This document shows positions 53,694 through 63,611 of a stretch of DNA of 64,000 bases, one piece after another. The first letter of the stretch is position 1, and every line of letters begins with the position of its first letter. Source of the DNA: Massilia sp. Bi118 (lineage in GTDB: Bacteria > Pseudomonadota > Gammaproteobacteria > Burkholderiales > Burkholderiaceae_D); NCBI RefSeq assembly GCF_918697865.1, contig NZ_CAKKMV010000022.1, positions 1 to 64,000 on the forward strand. The letters run 5' to 3'. The position numbers were made by a program, and so were the translations under genes. The notes beneath the pieces are model-generated. The model made no database searches. It saw only the letters and a list, made by a program, of their open reading frames with translations, and was not told where the DNA came from.

Positions 53694-53804
53694 TGTGTCG
53701 TCTCCAGGGTCGATGGCATCGGCGCCATGCCGTGCCGCCCGGCGATGATCGGCCAGGCCTCAGTTGTCGTCAAGTAAAGATGTGTATGTATCGCCGGCGT
53801 CCGA

Positions 53805-53852
53805 GCGGACAGTGCCCGGACAGTGCGCGGACACGCCCCAGCCGGACACTGG
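53805..53852. promoter_or_regulatory. Four CGGACA direct repeats upstream of the sigma-54 promoter
   Basis: CGGACA begins at 53806, 53817, 53828 and 53843, with AGTGC, AGTGC, ACGCC and ACTGG around or after it. The first three are 11 bp apart, about one helical turn. They end some 36 bp before the -24 element, the usual place for an enhancer-binding activator. Confidence 0.6.
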
Positions 53853-53887
53853 GCAGCCGCGTGTGCCGCAAACGGGGGCTCAAGCGC

Positions 53888-53903
53888 TTGGCATAAAGAT
53901 TGC
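53888..53903 (+). promoter_or_regulatory. Sigma-54 promoter of the tldD-tldE operon
   Basis: TTGGCATAAAGATTGC has the -24 GG (53890-53891), ten bases, and the -12 GC (53902-53903), close to the consensus TGGCAC-N5-TTGC. Transcription would start near 53915, about 100 nt before the first tldD ATG. The 322-nt gap to the divergent methyltransferase-like gene otherwise holds only the repeats above. Confidence 0.65.
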
Positions 53904-54015
53904 CTATTCAAAAACTTTACTTGCTGATATCGTTCAGCAGCGAAGAAGAAGTCCACGCGCAATACAACTAAAGAGCGGTCCGTCCGCCGGGCCACTGTCC
54001 ACCTCAGGAGACGTC

Positions 54016-55653
54016 ATGGAACGCCGTACCTTCCTCAACATCAGCGGCCTGGCTTTCGGCTCGATGCTGGTTCCCGTCTTCGGCCGCGCGATCGCCGCCG
54101 AAGAGCTGCTCAACCCGATGCCGCTCGCGGCCAAGAAGATGCTGGCCGATACCGCGCTGAGCGCCGCCACCAAGGCCGGCGCCAGCTACTGCGACGTGCG
54201 CATCGGCCGCTACCTCAACCAGTACGTGATCACCCGCGACCTGAACGTCGAGAACGTGGTCAACACCGAGTCGGCCGGTATCGGCGTGCGCGTGGTCTGC
54301 AATGGCGCCTACGGCTTCGCCGCCACCAACGACATGACCCCGGACGGCGTGGCCGGCGCGGCGCGCCAGGCGGTGGCGATCGCCAAGGCCAACGCCAAGC
54401 TGCAGTCGGAGCCGGTGCAGCTGGCGCCGGTCAAGGGCGTGGGCGAAGTGACGTGGGCGACGCCGGTGGTGAAGGACTGGCGCACCGTGCCGATCAAGGA
54501 GAAGGCCGAGCTGCTGATCGCCGCCAACAAGGCCGGCATGGAAGGCGGCGCCAACTTCATGCAGTCGATGCTGTTCCAGGTGAACCAGCAGAAGTACTTC
54601 GCCTCCACCGACGGCTCCTACATCGACCAGGACGTCCAGCGCCTGTGGGCGCCGCTGACCGCCACCGCGGTCGACAAGGCCAGCGGTAAATTCCGTTCGC
54701 GCCAGGGCCTGTCGGCGCCGGTCGGCATGGGTTACGAATACCTTGCCGCGCGCAAGGAAGACAAGATCAAGGCCGCCGGCGGCGTCGCCACCCTGTACAC
54801 GAAGTCCTACGACATCATCGAGGACGCGCGCGCCGCCGGTCGCGACGCCAAGCGCAAGCTGACCGCCAAGTCGGTCACGCCGGGCAAGTACGACCTGATG
54901 CTCTCGCCCGAACACCTGTTCCTGACCATCCACGAATCGGTCGGGCACCCGACGGAACTGGACCGCGTGCTGGGCTACGAGGCCAATTACGCCGGCACCA
55001 GCTTCGCCACGCTGGATAAATGGGAATCGAAGAAATTTAACTACGGTTCGCCGCTGGTGAACATCGTGGCCGACAAGACCACCCCGGGCTCGCTGGGCAA
55101 CGTGGGCTACGACGACGAAGGCGTCAAGTGCAAGCGCTGGGACATCATCAAGGACGGCACCCTGGTCAGCTACCAGGCCACGCGCGACCAGGCCCACATC
55201 ATCGGCAAGACCGAATCGGACGGCTGCTCCTACGCGGACAGCTGGAGCAACGTGCAGTTCCAGCGCATGCCGAACGTGTCGCTCCAGGCGGGCAAGAAGC
55301 GCCTCACGCCGGACGAGATGGTCAAGGACATCAAGAAGGGTATCTACATCGTCGGCGACGGCTCCTTCTCGATCGACCAGCAGCGCTACAACTTCCAGTT
55401 CGGCGGCCAGCTGTTCTACGAGATCAACAACGGCAAGATCGGCCAGATGCTGGAAGACGTGGCCTACCAGGCGAACACCCAGGAATTCTGGAACGCCTGC
55501 ACGGCCATCTGCGATGAGCGCGACTGGCGCATGGGCGGCTCTTTCTTCGACGGCAAGGGCCAGCCTCCGCAGATCTCCATCGTGTCGCACGGATCGGCTA
55601 CCAGCCGCTTCAACGGCATCAACGTCATCAACACCGCCCGCAAGATCGGCTAA
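54016..55653 (+). CDS. tldD: TldD-family metalloprotease, copy 1, Tat-type signal
   Basis: TldD with TldE forms a zinc-dependent heterodimer that cleaves small or unfolded peptides (in E. coli, microcin B17 and CcdA). The 545-aa product has the metal motif HESVGHPTELDR (HExxxH) near residue 312, and the conserved stretch CSYADSWSNVQFQRMPNVSL. The N-terminus ERRTFLNISGLAFGSMLVP is a twin-arginine signal peptide, cleaved near AIAA, unlike cytosolic E. coli TldD. ATG 54016 follows CTCAGGAG; the frame is open further upstream but lacks protein-like sequence. First gene of the sigma-54-type operon. Confidence 0.92.
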   Translation: MERRTFLNISGLAFGSMLVPVFGRAIAAEELLNPMPLAAKKMLADTALSAATKAGASYCDVRIGRYLNQYVITRDLNVENVVNTESAGIGVRVVCNGAYGFAATNDMTPDGVAGAARQAVAIAKANAKLQSEPVQLAPVKGVGEVTWATPVVKDWRTVPIKEKAELLIAANKAGMEGGANFMQSMLFQVNQQKYFASTDGSYIDQDVQRLWAPLTATAVDKASGKFRSRQGLSAPVGMGYEYLAARKEDKIKAAGGVATLYTKSYDIIEDARAAGRDAKRKLTAKSVTPGKYDLMLSPEHLFLTIHESVGHPTELDRVLGYEANYAGTSFATLDKWESKKFNYGSPLVNIVADKTTPGSLGNVGYDDEGVKCKRWDIIKDGTLVSYQATRDQAHIIGKTESDGCSYADSWSNVQFQRMPNVSLQAGKKRLTPDEMVKDIKKGIYIVGDGSFSIDQQRYNFQFGGQLFYEINNGKIGQMLEDVAYQANTQEFWNACTAICDERDWRMGGSFFDGKGQPPQISIVSHGSATSRFNGINVINTARKIG

Positions 55654-55671
55654 GGCAGGAGCACAACGACC

Positions 55672-57009
55672 ATGACCATCCTGACCCAGGAACAAACCAA
55701 GCATATCTGCGACCGCGTGCTGTCGCTGTCCAAGGCCGACGAATGCAGCGTGACCGTGGGCGGCAGCCGCCAGGGCAATATCCGCTTTGCGCGCAACGCC
55801 GTCTCCACCGCCGGCCTGGCGGAAGACACGAACATCGCCGTGCAGGTCGCCTTCGGCAAGCGCCAGGGCATCGCCACCATCAACGAGTACGACGACAAGT
55901 CGCTGGAAAAGGTGGTGCGCCGCGCCGAAGACCTGGCCAGGCTGGCGCCGGAAAACCCGGAGTTCATGCCGGCCGTCGGCAAGCAGAACTACCGCGAATC
56001 AAAGACCTTCAGCCCGAAGACTGCCGCCATCGACCCGGATTTCCGCGCACAGTCCGCGGCCTACGCGATCGAAGCCTGCCGCAAGAATAAACTGGTGGCC
56101 GCCGGCTTCTTCACCGACAGCACCTCCTTCACCAGCGTCGCCAATTCGAACGGCGTGTACGGCCACCAGAATGAAACCGGCCTCGATTTCACCTGCACCG
56201 TGCGCACCGAAGACGGCCGCGGCTCCGGCTGGGTCAAGCGCTCGGCCACGGACGCCGCAAAATTCGACCCGCGCGAAGCGGCCGACGTGGCGATCGAGAA
56301 GGCGCTGCGCTCGGTCGACGCGAAAGCCCTGGAACCGGGTCGCTACACCGTGATCCTGGAGCCGGCCGCGACCTCCGAGCTGCTCGGCTTCATGCTGTTC
56401 GGCTTCGACGCCCGCCAGACCGACGAAGGCCGCAGCTTCCTGTCGAAGAAGGGCGGCGCCTCGCGCTTGGGCGACAAGCTGTTCGACAGCCAGGTCAACA
56501 TCTGGGCCGACCCCTGGAATCCGGACGTGCCGGTACTGCCCTGGGACACCCAGAACCTGATCGCGCGCGAGCGCATGGACATCATCAAGGACGGCAAGGT
56601 CAACGCCCTGCAGTACTCGCAGTACTGGGCCAAGAAGAAGGGCGTGAAGCCGACCGCGACCCCGGGCAACATCATCATGGCCGGCACGGATAAAACCACC
56701 GCCGACCTGATCGCCAGCACCAAGAAGGGCATCCTGGTTACCCGCACCTGGTACATCCGCATGGTCGACCCGCAATCGGTGCTGCTAACCGGCCTGACCC
56801 GCGACGGCACCTTCTACATCGAGAACGGCAAGATCAAGTACCCGATCAAGAACTTCCGCTTCAACGAGAGCCCGGTGACCATGCTGAACAACATCGAGGA
56901 GATCGGCAAGCCGGTGATCATCGGCGGGGATGAGGTGCCGTTCCAGATGTCGATTCCGCCGATGAAGGTTCGCGACTTCAACTTCACTTCGCTGTCGGAC
57001 GCGGTGTAA
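55672..57009 (+). CDS. tldE: TldE/PmbA-family subunit, copy 1
   Basis: The 445-aa product is the partner of TldD, a related fold lacking the HExxxH metal site, as expected for TldE. Recognisable stretches: GNIRFARNAVSTAGLAED, ATINEYDDKSLEKVVRRAED, EPAATSELLGFMLF, and the C-terminal NFRFNESPVTMLNNIEEIG. It has no signal peptide, unlike its TldD. It starts 18 nt after tldD copy 1 and ends at a REP-like repeat before copy 2. Confidence 0.92.
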   Translation: MTILTQEQTKHICDRVLSLSKADECSVTVGGSRQGNIRFARNAVSTAGLAEDTNIAVQVAFGKRQGIATINEYDDKSLEKVVRRAEDLARLAPENPEFMPAVGKQNYRESKTFSPKTAAIDPDFRAQSAAYAIEACRKNKLVAAGFFTDSTSFTSVANSNGVYGHQNETGLDFTCTVRTEDGRGSGWVKRSATDAAKFDPREAADVAIEKALRSVDAKALEPGRYTVILEPAATSELLGFMLFGFDARQTDEGRSFLSKKGGASRLGDKLFDSQVNIWADPWNPDVPVLPWDTQNLIARERMDIIKDGKVNALQYSQYWAKKKGVKPTATPGNIIMAGTDKTTADLIASTKKGILVTRTWYIRMVDPQSVLLTGLTRDGTFYIENGKIKYPIKNFRFNESPVTMLNNIEEIGKPVIIGGDEVPFQMSIPPMKVRDFNFTSLSDAV

Positions 57010-57015
57010 TTATTC

Positions 57016-57103
57016 CCGTCGTCCCCGCGAAGGCGGGGACCCAAGTTTGCGTGCGTAACCGGTGCGCGTCCAACTTGGGTTCCCGCCTGCGCGGGAACGA
57101 CGG
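57016..57103. repeat. REP-like inverted pair between the two tldD-tldE copies
   Basis: CCGTCGTCCCCGCGAAGGCG running to 57048 faces the inverted arm CAACTTGGGTTCCCGCCTGC running to 57103. AAACTTGGG-type sequence joins the two arms. It fills almost the whole 107-nt gap; only AGGAG before the next gene lies outside it. Confidence 0.85.
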
Positions 57104-57116
57104 CAGGAGATCGAAT

Positions 57117-58754
57117 TTGGAACGCCGTACCTTCCTACACATGGCCGCCGGCACCGCCGGCGCCATGCTGGTCCCCGTCTTCGGCAACGCCATCGCCGCC
57201 GAGGAGCTGCAGTCAAGCATGCCGCTCAGCTTCAAGAAGGCGCTGGCCGACGCCGCCCTCAATGCGGCCACGAAAGCGGGCGCCAGCTATTGCGACGTGC
57301 GCATCGGCCGCTACCTGAACCAGTTCATCAACACGCGCGACCTGACGGTGCAGAGCGTGACGAACACCGAGTCCAGCGGCGTCGGCGTGCGCGTGATCGC
57401 CAATGGCGCCTACGGCTTTGCCGCCACCAATGCGATGAACCCGGATGCCGTCGCCGGCGCCGCGCGCCAGGCGGTGGCGATCGCGCGCGCCAATGCGAAG
57501 CTGCAGACCGAGCCGGTACGCCTGGCCCCGACCAAGGGCGTGGGCGAGGTGGCCTGGGCCACGCCCATCAGGAAGGATTGGCGCGTCGTGCCGGTCAAGG
57601 AAAAGGCCGAGATGCTGATCGCCGCGAACAAGGCAGGCCTGGACGCCGGCGCCAGCTTCATGACGGCCAACCTGTTCCAGGTGAACCAGCAGAAGTACTT
57701 CGCCTCCACCGACGGTTCGTACATCGACCAGGACATCCACCGCCTGTGGGCGCCGCTTACCGCCACCGCCGTCGACAAGGCCAGCGGCAAATTCCGCTCG
57801 CGCGCAGGGCTGGCGCCGCCGGTCGGCATGGGCTACGAATACTTCGATGCCAGTCCTGCGCACAAGATCCAGGCCGCGGGCGGCGTCACCACCCTGTACA
57901 AGGGCGGCTACGACATCGTCGAGGAAGCGAGAAATGCCGGCCGCCAGGCGCGCGAAAAGCTGACGGCAAAGAGCGTCGAGCCGGGCAAGTACGACCTCGT
58001 GATCGCGCCGGAAAACCTGTTCCTGACCATCCACGAATCGGTGGGCCACCCGACGGAACTGGACCGCGTGCTGGGCTACGAGGCCAACTACGCCGGCACC
58101 AGCTTCTGCACGCTGGACAAATGGGAGACCAGGAAATTCCAGTTCGGCGCCGATAAGGTCAACTTCTTCGCCGATAAAAGCACGCCCGGTTCGCTGGGCG
58201 CGGTCGGCTACGACGACGAGGGCGTCAAGCCGAAGCGCTGGGACATCATCAAGGACGGCATCCTGGTCAACTACCAGGCCACGCGCGACCAGGCCCACAT
58301 CATCGGCGAGAAGGAATCGCACGGCTGCTCCTACGCGGACAGCTGGAGCAATGTGCAGTTCCAGCGCATGCCCAACGTCTCGCTGGCGGCCGGCACTGCG
58401 CGCCTGACGCCGGACGAGATGGTGACGGACGTCAAGAAGGGCATCTACATCCTGGGCCGCGGTTCCTATTCCATCGACCAGCAGCGCTACAACTTCCAGT
58501 TCGGCGGCCAGCTCTACTTCGAGATCAAGGACGGCAAGATCGGCCCCATGTTGGAGGACGTGGCCTACCAGTCGAACACCCAGGAATTCTGGAACGCCTG
58601 CAGCGCCATCTGCGATGAACGCGACTGGCGCATGAGCGGCTCCTTCTTCGACGGCAAAGGGCAGCCCAGCCAGGTCAGCGCAGTCTCGCACGGCGCCTCG
58701 ACCACCCGCTTCAACGGCGTCAAAGTGATCAACACCGGCCGCAAGATCGGCTAA
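57117..58754 (+). CDS. tldD: TldD-family metalloprotease, copy 2, Tat-type signal
   Basis: The product is again 545 aa, collinear with copy 1 without gaps: ERRTFLHMAAGTAGAMLVP (twin-arginine signal), HESVGHPTELDR (metal motif), CSYADSWSNVQFQRMPNVSL. Differences are spread along the chain (for example SFCTLDKWETRKFQF for SFATLDKWESKKFNY). The start is TTG 57117, 7 nt after AGGAG and placed exactly at the position equivalent to copy 1; the frame upstream is repeat sequence. It is a tandem duplicate with its own tldE. Confidence 0.9.
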   Translation: MERRTFLHMAAGTAGAMLVPVFGNAIAAEELQSSMPLSFKKALADAALNAATKAGASYCDVRIGRYLNQFINTRDLTVQSVTNTESSGVGVRVIANGAYGFAATNAMNPDAVAGAARQAVAIARANAKLQTEPVRLAPTKGVGEVAWATPIRKDWRVVPVKEKAEMLIAANKAGLDAGASFMTANLFQVNQQKYFASTDGSYIDQDIHRLWAPLTATAVDKASGKFRSRAGLAPPVGMGYEYFDASPAHKIQAAGGVTTLYKGGYDIVEEARNAGRQAREKLTAKSVEPGKYDLVIAPENLFLTIHESVGHPTELDRVLGYEANYAGTSFCTLDKWETRKFQFGADKVNFFADKSTPGSLGAVGYDDEGVKPKRWDIIKDGILVNYQATRDQAHIIGEKESHGCSYADSWSNVQFQRMPNVSLAAGTARLTPDEMVTDVKKGIYILGRGSYSIDQQRYNFQFGGQLYFEIKDGKIGPMLEDVAYQSNTQEFWNACSAICDERDWRMSGSFFDGKGQPSQVSAVSHGASTTRFNGVKVINTGRKIG

Positions 58755-58775
58755 GTTCAGGACAAGAGAGACAAC

Positions 58776-60113
58776 ATGAAACAGCTGAACCAGGAAGAAG
58801 CGAAACGGATTTGCGACCGCGTGCTGTCCTTCTCGAAGGCGGACGAGTGCAGCGTCGCCATCAGCGGTAGCCGCAACGGCAATATCCGCTTTGCGCGCAA
58901 CAGCGTATCGACCGCGGGCCTGAACGAAGACCGGCGCCTGGTCGTCACCGTCGCCTTCGGCAAGCGCCAGGGCACGGCATCGATCAACGAATTCGACGAC
59001 AAGTCGCTCGAGCAGGCCGTGCGCCGCGCCGAAGACACCGCGCGCCTGGCGCCTGAAAACCCCGAGTATGTGACGCTGCCGGGCAAGCAGGAGTTCAAGG
59101 CGACCGGCGAATACTTCGCCTCGACCGCCGCGATCGACCCGGACTTCCGCGCCGAAGTCGCCTCGCACGCGATCCTGGCCGGGCGCAAGAACAAGCTGGT
59201 CACCGCCGGCTTCTTCACCGACAGCACCGGCTTCGAGACCATCGCGAATTCGAAAGGCCTGTTCGGCCACCGCGAATTCACCGGCCTCGATTTCACTTGC
59301 ACCGCGCGTACCGAAGACGGGCGCGGTTCGGGCTGGGTGACCCGCTCGGCCAGCGATGCGAAACGCTTCGACGCCCGCGAAGCCTCCGAAGTGGCGATGG
59401 AGAAGGCGTTGCGCTCGGTCGACGCAAAAGCGCTGGAGCCGGGCCGCTACACCGTGATCCTGGAGCCGGCCGCGACCTCCGAGCTGCTGGGCCGCATGTT
59501 CGGCGCCTTTGGCGCGCGCCAGGCCGACGAGGGCCGCAGCTTCCTGGCGAAAAAGGGCGGCGGCAACCGCCTGGGCGAGAAGCTGTTCGACGAACAGGTC
59601 AACGTCTGGTCCGACCCCTGGGACAAGGACGTGCCGGTCAGCCCCTGGGACAGCGCCTCGATGCTGGCGCGCCAGCGCCGCGACCTGATCAAGGACGGCA
59701 AGGTCGCCAACCTCGAGTACTCGCGCTTCTGGGCGCAGAAGAACGGCGTGGCGCCGAACGCCCGCGCCGGCAACATGATCATGGCCGGCGGCAGCAAGTC
59801 GCTGGAAGAGCTGATCGCCGGTACAAAAAAGGGCGTGGTCGTGACCCGCACCTGGTATATCCGCATGGTCGATCCGCAGTCGGTGCTGCTGACCGGCCTG
59901 ACGCGCGACGGCACCTTCTACGTCGAGAACGGCAAGATCAAGTACCCGATCAAGAACTTCCGCTTCAACGAGAGCCCGATCACCATGCTCAACAACGTCG
60001 ACGAACTGGGCAAGCCGGTCATCATCGGGCCGGACGAAGTGGCCTACCAGATGGTGATTCCGCCGATGCGGATCCGCGATTTCAATTTCACGAGTCTCTC
60101 CGACGCGGTCTGA
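58776..60113 (+). CDS. tldE: TldE/PmbA-family subunit, copy 2
   Basis: The 445-aa product has the same length as copy 1: GNIRFARNSVSTAGLNED, GTASINEFDDKSLEQAVRR, EPAATSELLGRMFGAFGARQ, NFRFNESPITMLNNVDELG. There is no metal motif and no signal peptide. It starts at ATG 58776, 21 nt after tldD copy 2. A DUF4159 gene follows 9 nt later, so the tldDE duplicate and the MoxR module are one transcript. Confidence 0.92.
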   Translation: MKQLNQEEAKRICDRVLSFSKADECSVAISGSRNGNIRFARNSVSTAGLNEDRRLVVTVAFGKRQGTASINEFDDKSLEQAVRRAEDTARLAPENPEYVTLPGKQEFKATGEYFASTAAIDPDFRAEVASHAILAGRKNKLVTAGFFTDSTGFETIANSKGLFGHREFTGLDFTCTARTEDGRGSGWVTRSASDAKRFDAREASEVAMEKALRSVDAKALEPGRYTVILEPAATSELLGRMFGAFGARQADEGRSFLAKKGGGNRLGEKLFDEQVNVWSDPWDKDVPVSPWDSASMLARQRRDLIKDGKVANLEYSRFWAQKNGVAPNARAGNMIMAGGSKSLEELIAGTKKGVVVTRTWYIRMVDPQSVLLTGLTRDGTFYVENGKIKYPIKNFRFNESPITMLNNVDELGKPVIIGPDEVAYQMVIPPMRIRDFNFTSLSDAV

Positions 60114-60122
60114 GTGGTGTAA

Positions 60123-60740
60123 GTGGTCTACGATTTTTACTTCACGCGCCTGATGTACGAGTCGGGCGACTGGGATGTGGACATCCGCATGCCCAGCAAC
60201 GTGCTCAACTCGCTGGTCGAGTACACGACCCTGCGCGTGGACCCGGCCGAGCGTGTGATCGCCTTGTCGGACCCGAAGATGCTGCAGGCGCCGTTCTGCT
60301 ACCTGGCCGGGCACAAGCTGGTGCAGTTCACGCCCGCCGAGCGCAAAAACTTCGAACGCTACGTGAAGGGCGGCGGCTTCGTCTTCGTCGATGACTGCAA
60401 CCACGACATCGACGGCCTGTTCGCCAAATCCTTCGAGGCCGAGCTGGCCAAGATGTTCGGACCGAAGGCCTTGGTCAAGATCCCGAATACGCACCGCCTG
60501 TATTCGAGCTTCTTCAAGTTCGACGGCCCGCCGAATACCGCCGTGGAGCTGAACGGCTGGGGCGACGACCTGGTGCACGAATACCTGCGCGCCATCGAGG
60601 TCCATGGCCGCATCGGCGTGCTGTATTCGAACAAGGACTACGGCTGCGAGTGGGACTACGACTTCCGCAACAAGCGCTGGCTGGCGGTCGACAACACCCG
60701 CTTTGCGGTCAATATCATTCAATATGCGTTAGGAGCGTAG
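60123..60740 (+). CDS. DUF4159-domain protein
   Basis: The 205-aa product starts MVYDFYFTRLMYESGDWDVD and carries the DUF4159 region (VIALSDPKMLQAPFCYLAGH, GGGFVFVDDCNHDIDGLFAK, HRLYSSFFKFDGPPN). The fold is thought to resemble glutamine amidotransferase-like domains without a known activity. No signal peptide. It starts at GTG 60123, with weak signals. DUF4159 genes often occur next to MoxR and BatA-type genes, as here. Confidence 0.82.
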   Translation: MVYDFYFTRLMYESGDWDVDIRMPSNVLNSLVEYTTLRVDPAERVIALSDPKMLQAPFCYLAGHKLVQFTPAERKNFERYVKGGGFVFVDDCNHDIDGLFAKSFEAELAKMFGPKALVKIPNTHRLYSSFFKFDGPPNTAVELNGWGDDLVHEYLRAIEVHGRIGVLYSNKDYGCEWDYDFRNKRWLAVDNTRFAVNIIQYALGA

Positions 60741-60744
60741 CACC

Positions 60745-61737
<993 letters not shown>

Positions 61738-62628
61738 GTGTCCATGCTGGCAAGTGCGGCGCTGGCCGCGCACACGGGAAAACTCGATCTCGCGATCCGC
61801 CACGTGCTGGCGGGGCTGGGCCACGGCATCCACGCCGGCCGCGAGCGCGGCGCCGGCGTCGAGTTTTCCGAATACCGGGCCTATGCGCCCGGGGACGAGT
61901 GGCGCCGCGTCGACTGGAAGCTGATGGCGCGCGCCGACCGCTACTACGTGCGCGAGGCCGAACGCGACAGCCACGTCGCGGTGTGGCTGGTGCTGGACGC
62001 GACCGCATCGATGCTGGAGCCGAGCCGCAGCGTCGAGGGCCTGGACAAGCTGGGCATGGCGCGCCTGCTGCTGGGCTGCGTGGGCGCGATCGCGCAGCGC
62101 CAGGGCGACGCCTTCGGCCTGCTCGTCTGCCAGGGCGAGCGCGCCCATTTCACCCCGGCCGCGCGCGGGCCGCGCCAGCTGCAGCGTGTGCTGGCCCAGA
62201 TGGATCGCGTCGACGCCGCCGGCACGCTGCCCGCCGGCGAGGTGCTGCGCGCCAGCCTGCATTTTGCGCGCGCGCCCAGCGTGGTCTGCGTGGCCAGCGA
62301 TTTTCTCGACTGGCCCTCGCCGCTGTCGGAAGCGATGATGCGCCTGCGCGGCATGCGCCACGACGTGCGCGCCCTGTGCCTGCAGACCGAGGCCGAGATC
62401 GCGGCCGATTTCGATGGATCGACCGCCTGGCGCGACCCGGAGGGGGATCGCAAGCTGTTCCGCTTCGGCAGCGAGGCCCGCGCCGAGTATGTGCGCCGGC
62501 GCGACGAGCATTTCAATGTGGTGGCCCAGCAGTGCCGCGCGCATGACATCCCGTATGTGGCGGCGTCGGTCGAGCGCGCGCCCGGCGAGACCTTGCGCGC
62601 CTGGCTGCGCACGCAGGGAGGGCGCTGA
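61738..62628 (+). CDS. DUF58-family protein
   Basis: The 296-aa product has the DUF58 signature EFSEYRAYAPGDEWRRVDWK and LMARADRYYVREAERDS (about residues 42-78), then a vWA-like domain (VWLVLDATASMLEP, a MIDAS-like start). It lacks membrane helices. DUF58 proteins work with MoxR ATPases. It starts at GTG 61738 right after the moxR stop; ATG 61744 is an alternative. Its stop overlaps the next ATG in TGATG. Confidence 0.93.
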   Translation: MSMLASAALAAHTGKLDLAIRHVLAGLGHGIHAGRERGAGVEFSEYRAYAPGDEWRRVDWKLMARADRYYVREAERDSHVAVWLVLDATASMLEPSRSVEGLDKLGMARLLLGCVGAIAQRQGDAFGLLVCQGERAHFTPAARGPRQLQRVLAQMDRVDAAGTLPAGEVLRASLHFARAPSVVCVASDFLDWPSPLSEAMMRLRGMRHDVRALCLQTEAEIAADFDGSTAWRDPEGDRKLFRFGSEARAEYVRRRDEHFNVVAQQCRAHDIPYVAASVERAPGETLRAWLRTQGGR

Positions 62629-63611
62629 TGAACAGTTTGTGGTGGTGGACTTTGCCTGTGCTGCTGCTGCCTGTTCTGTGGCACCGGCAGAAGCGCGAAC
62701 AGACCAAAGCCATGCCGCTGGCGACGGCGCGCTTCCTGCCGCAGTCCGACCCCATGCAGCTGCGCGTGTGGCGTTGGAACGATCTGCTCCTGCTCCTGCT
62801 GCGCTGCCTGCTGCTGGCGACCCTGATCGCGCTGCTGGCCGATCCCGTGCTGCCCTGGCGCGGCGACAGCGTGCTGATCGTGCCCGGCGCCGACCCGGCC
62901 TTCGTCGACAAGCAGGCGGTTGACGCCGGCCTGACGCAGGCGCGCCGCATCGAGCTGCCGGACCGCGACGCCTACCGCTGGCTGCACGAGCACGAACGCG
63001 AATTCGAGCCGCGGGCGCGCCTGCTGCTGGCGGGCGACGTGGCGATGCCGGCTGCCTTGCCGCACCTGCGCCATGCAGTGATCGTGCGTTCCCAGGCGGC
63101 GTCGCCTGGGCCGGACGAGCAACACGTGAGCGTGTTCAGCCGCCGCGCGGACGCTTGGCGCACGCTGTTCGGCGCGCTCGACGGGCCGCAGCGCTATATA
63201 TTCGATGAACAGGCCAATGAGAAGACCGCTCTGGTGATCTGGGACTTGCCGGAAGCGCCGCCGGCAAACCTGCGCGCGCCGCTGTGGTGGGTGGCCGACG
63301 CCACTGCCTTCCCGGAACTGGACAAGGCGCCGCAACTTGACGGTTTGCGCTACCTGGACAGCCCGCGCGGCCGCCTGTGGAGCGCGCCCTGGCTGCCGCC
63401 GCAGGATGCCGCCGCTGCGCGCACGATGTTCGCAAGCTGGCAGCGCCTGCATCTCGGGCTGCGGCCCTACACGGCCCCGGCACAGGCGCCGGTCGTCGAT
63501 GCGCGCACGCCGGCGGGACCGGATGGCGGCGCCCTGCACGATGCGCTGTCCGCGGCGCTGCTGGTCCTGTTTGCGCTGGAAAGGATAGTCACCCATGTCC
63601 GGCGGCGCTGA
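62628..63611 (+). CDS. BatA-type membrane protein (aerotolerance regulator N-terminal domain)
   Basis: The 327-aa product starts MNSLWWWTLPVLLLPVLWHR and has a second hydrophobic segment (about 48-72), a periplasmic or cytosolic middle with no visible MIDAS motif, and a final helix (about 303-323, LHDALSAALLVLFALERI). The N-terminus fits the BatA domain found in MoxR operons. Its end overlaps the following gene by 17 nt. It is probably the membrane anchor of the MoxR-DUF58 module. Confidence 0.82.
   Translation: MNSLWWWTLPVLLLPVLWHRQKREQTKAMPLATARFLPQSDPMQLRVWRWNDLLLLLLRCLLLATLIALLADPVLPWRGDSVLIVPGADPAFVDKQAVDAGLTQARRIELPDRDAYRWLHEHEREFEPRARLLLAGDVAMPAALPHLRHAVIVRSQAASPGPDEQHVSVFSRRADAWRTLFGALDGPQRYIFDEQANEKTALVIWDLPEAPPANLRAPLWWVADATAFPELDKAPQLDGLRYLDSPRGRLWSAPWLPPQDAAAARTMFASWQRLHLGLRPYTAPAQAPVVDARTPAGPDGGALHDALSAALLVLFALERIVTHVRRR

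Noticed and set aside
53764..54015. An 84-codon upstream extension of tldD copy 1
   Set aside because: It covers the CGGACA repeats and the sigma-54 promoter and has no protein-like features. The ATG at 54016 has a good ribosome site and the Tat signal.
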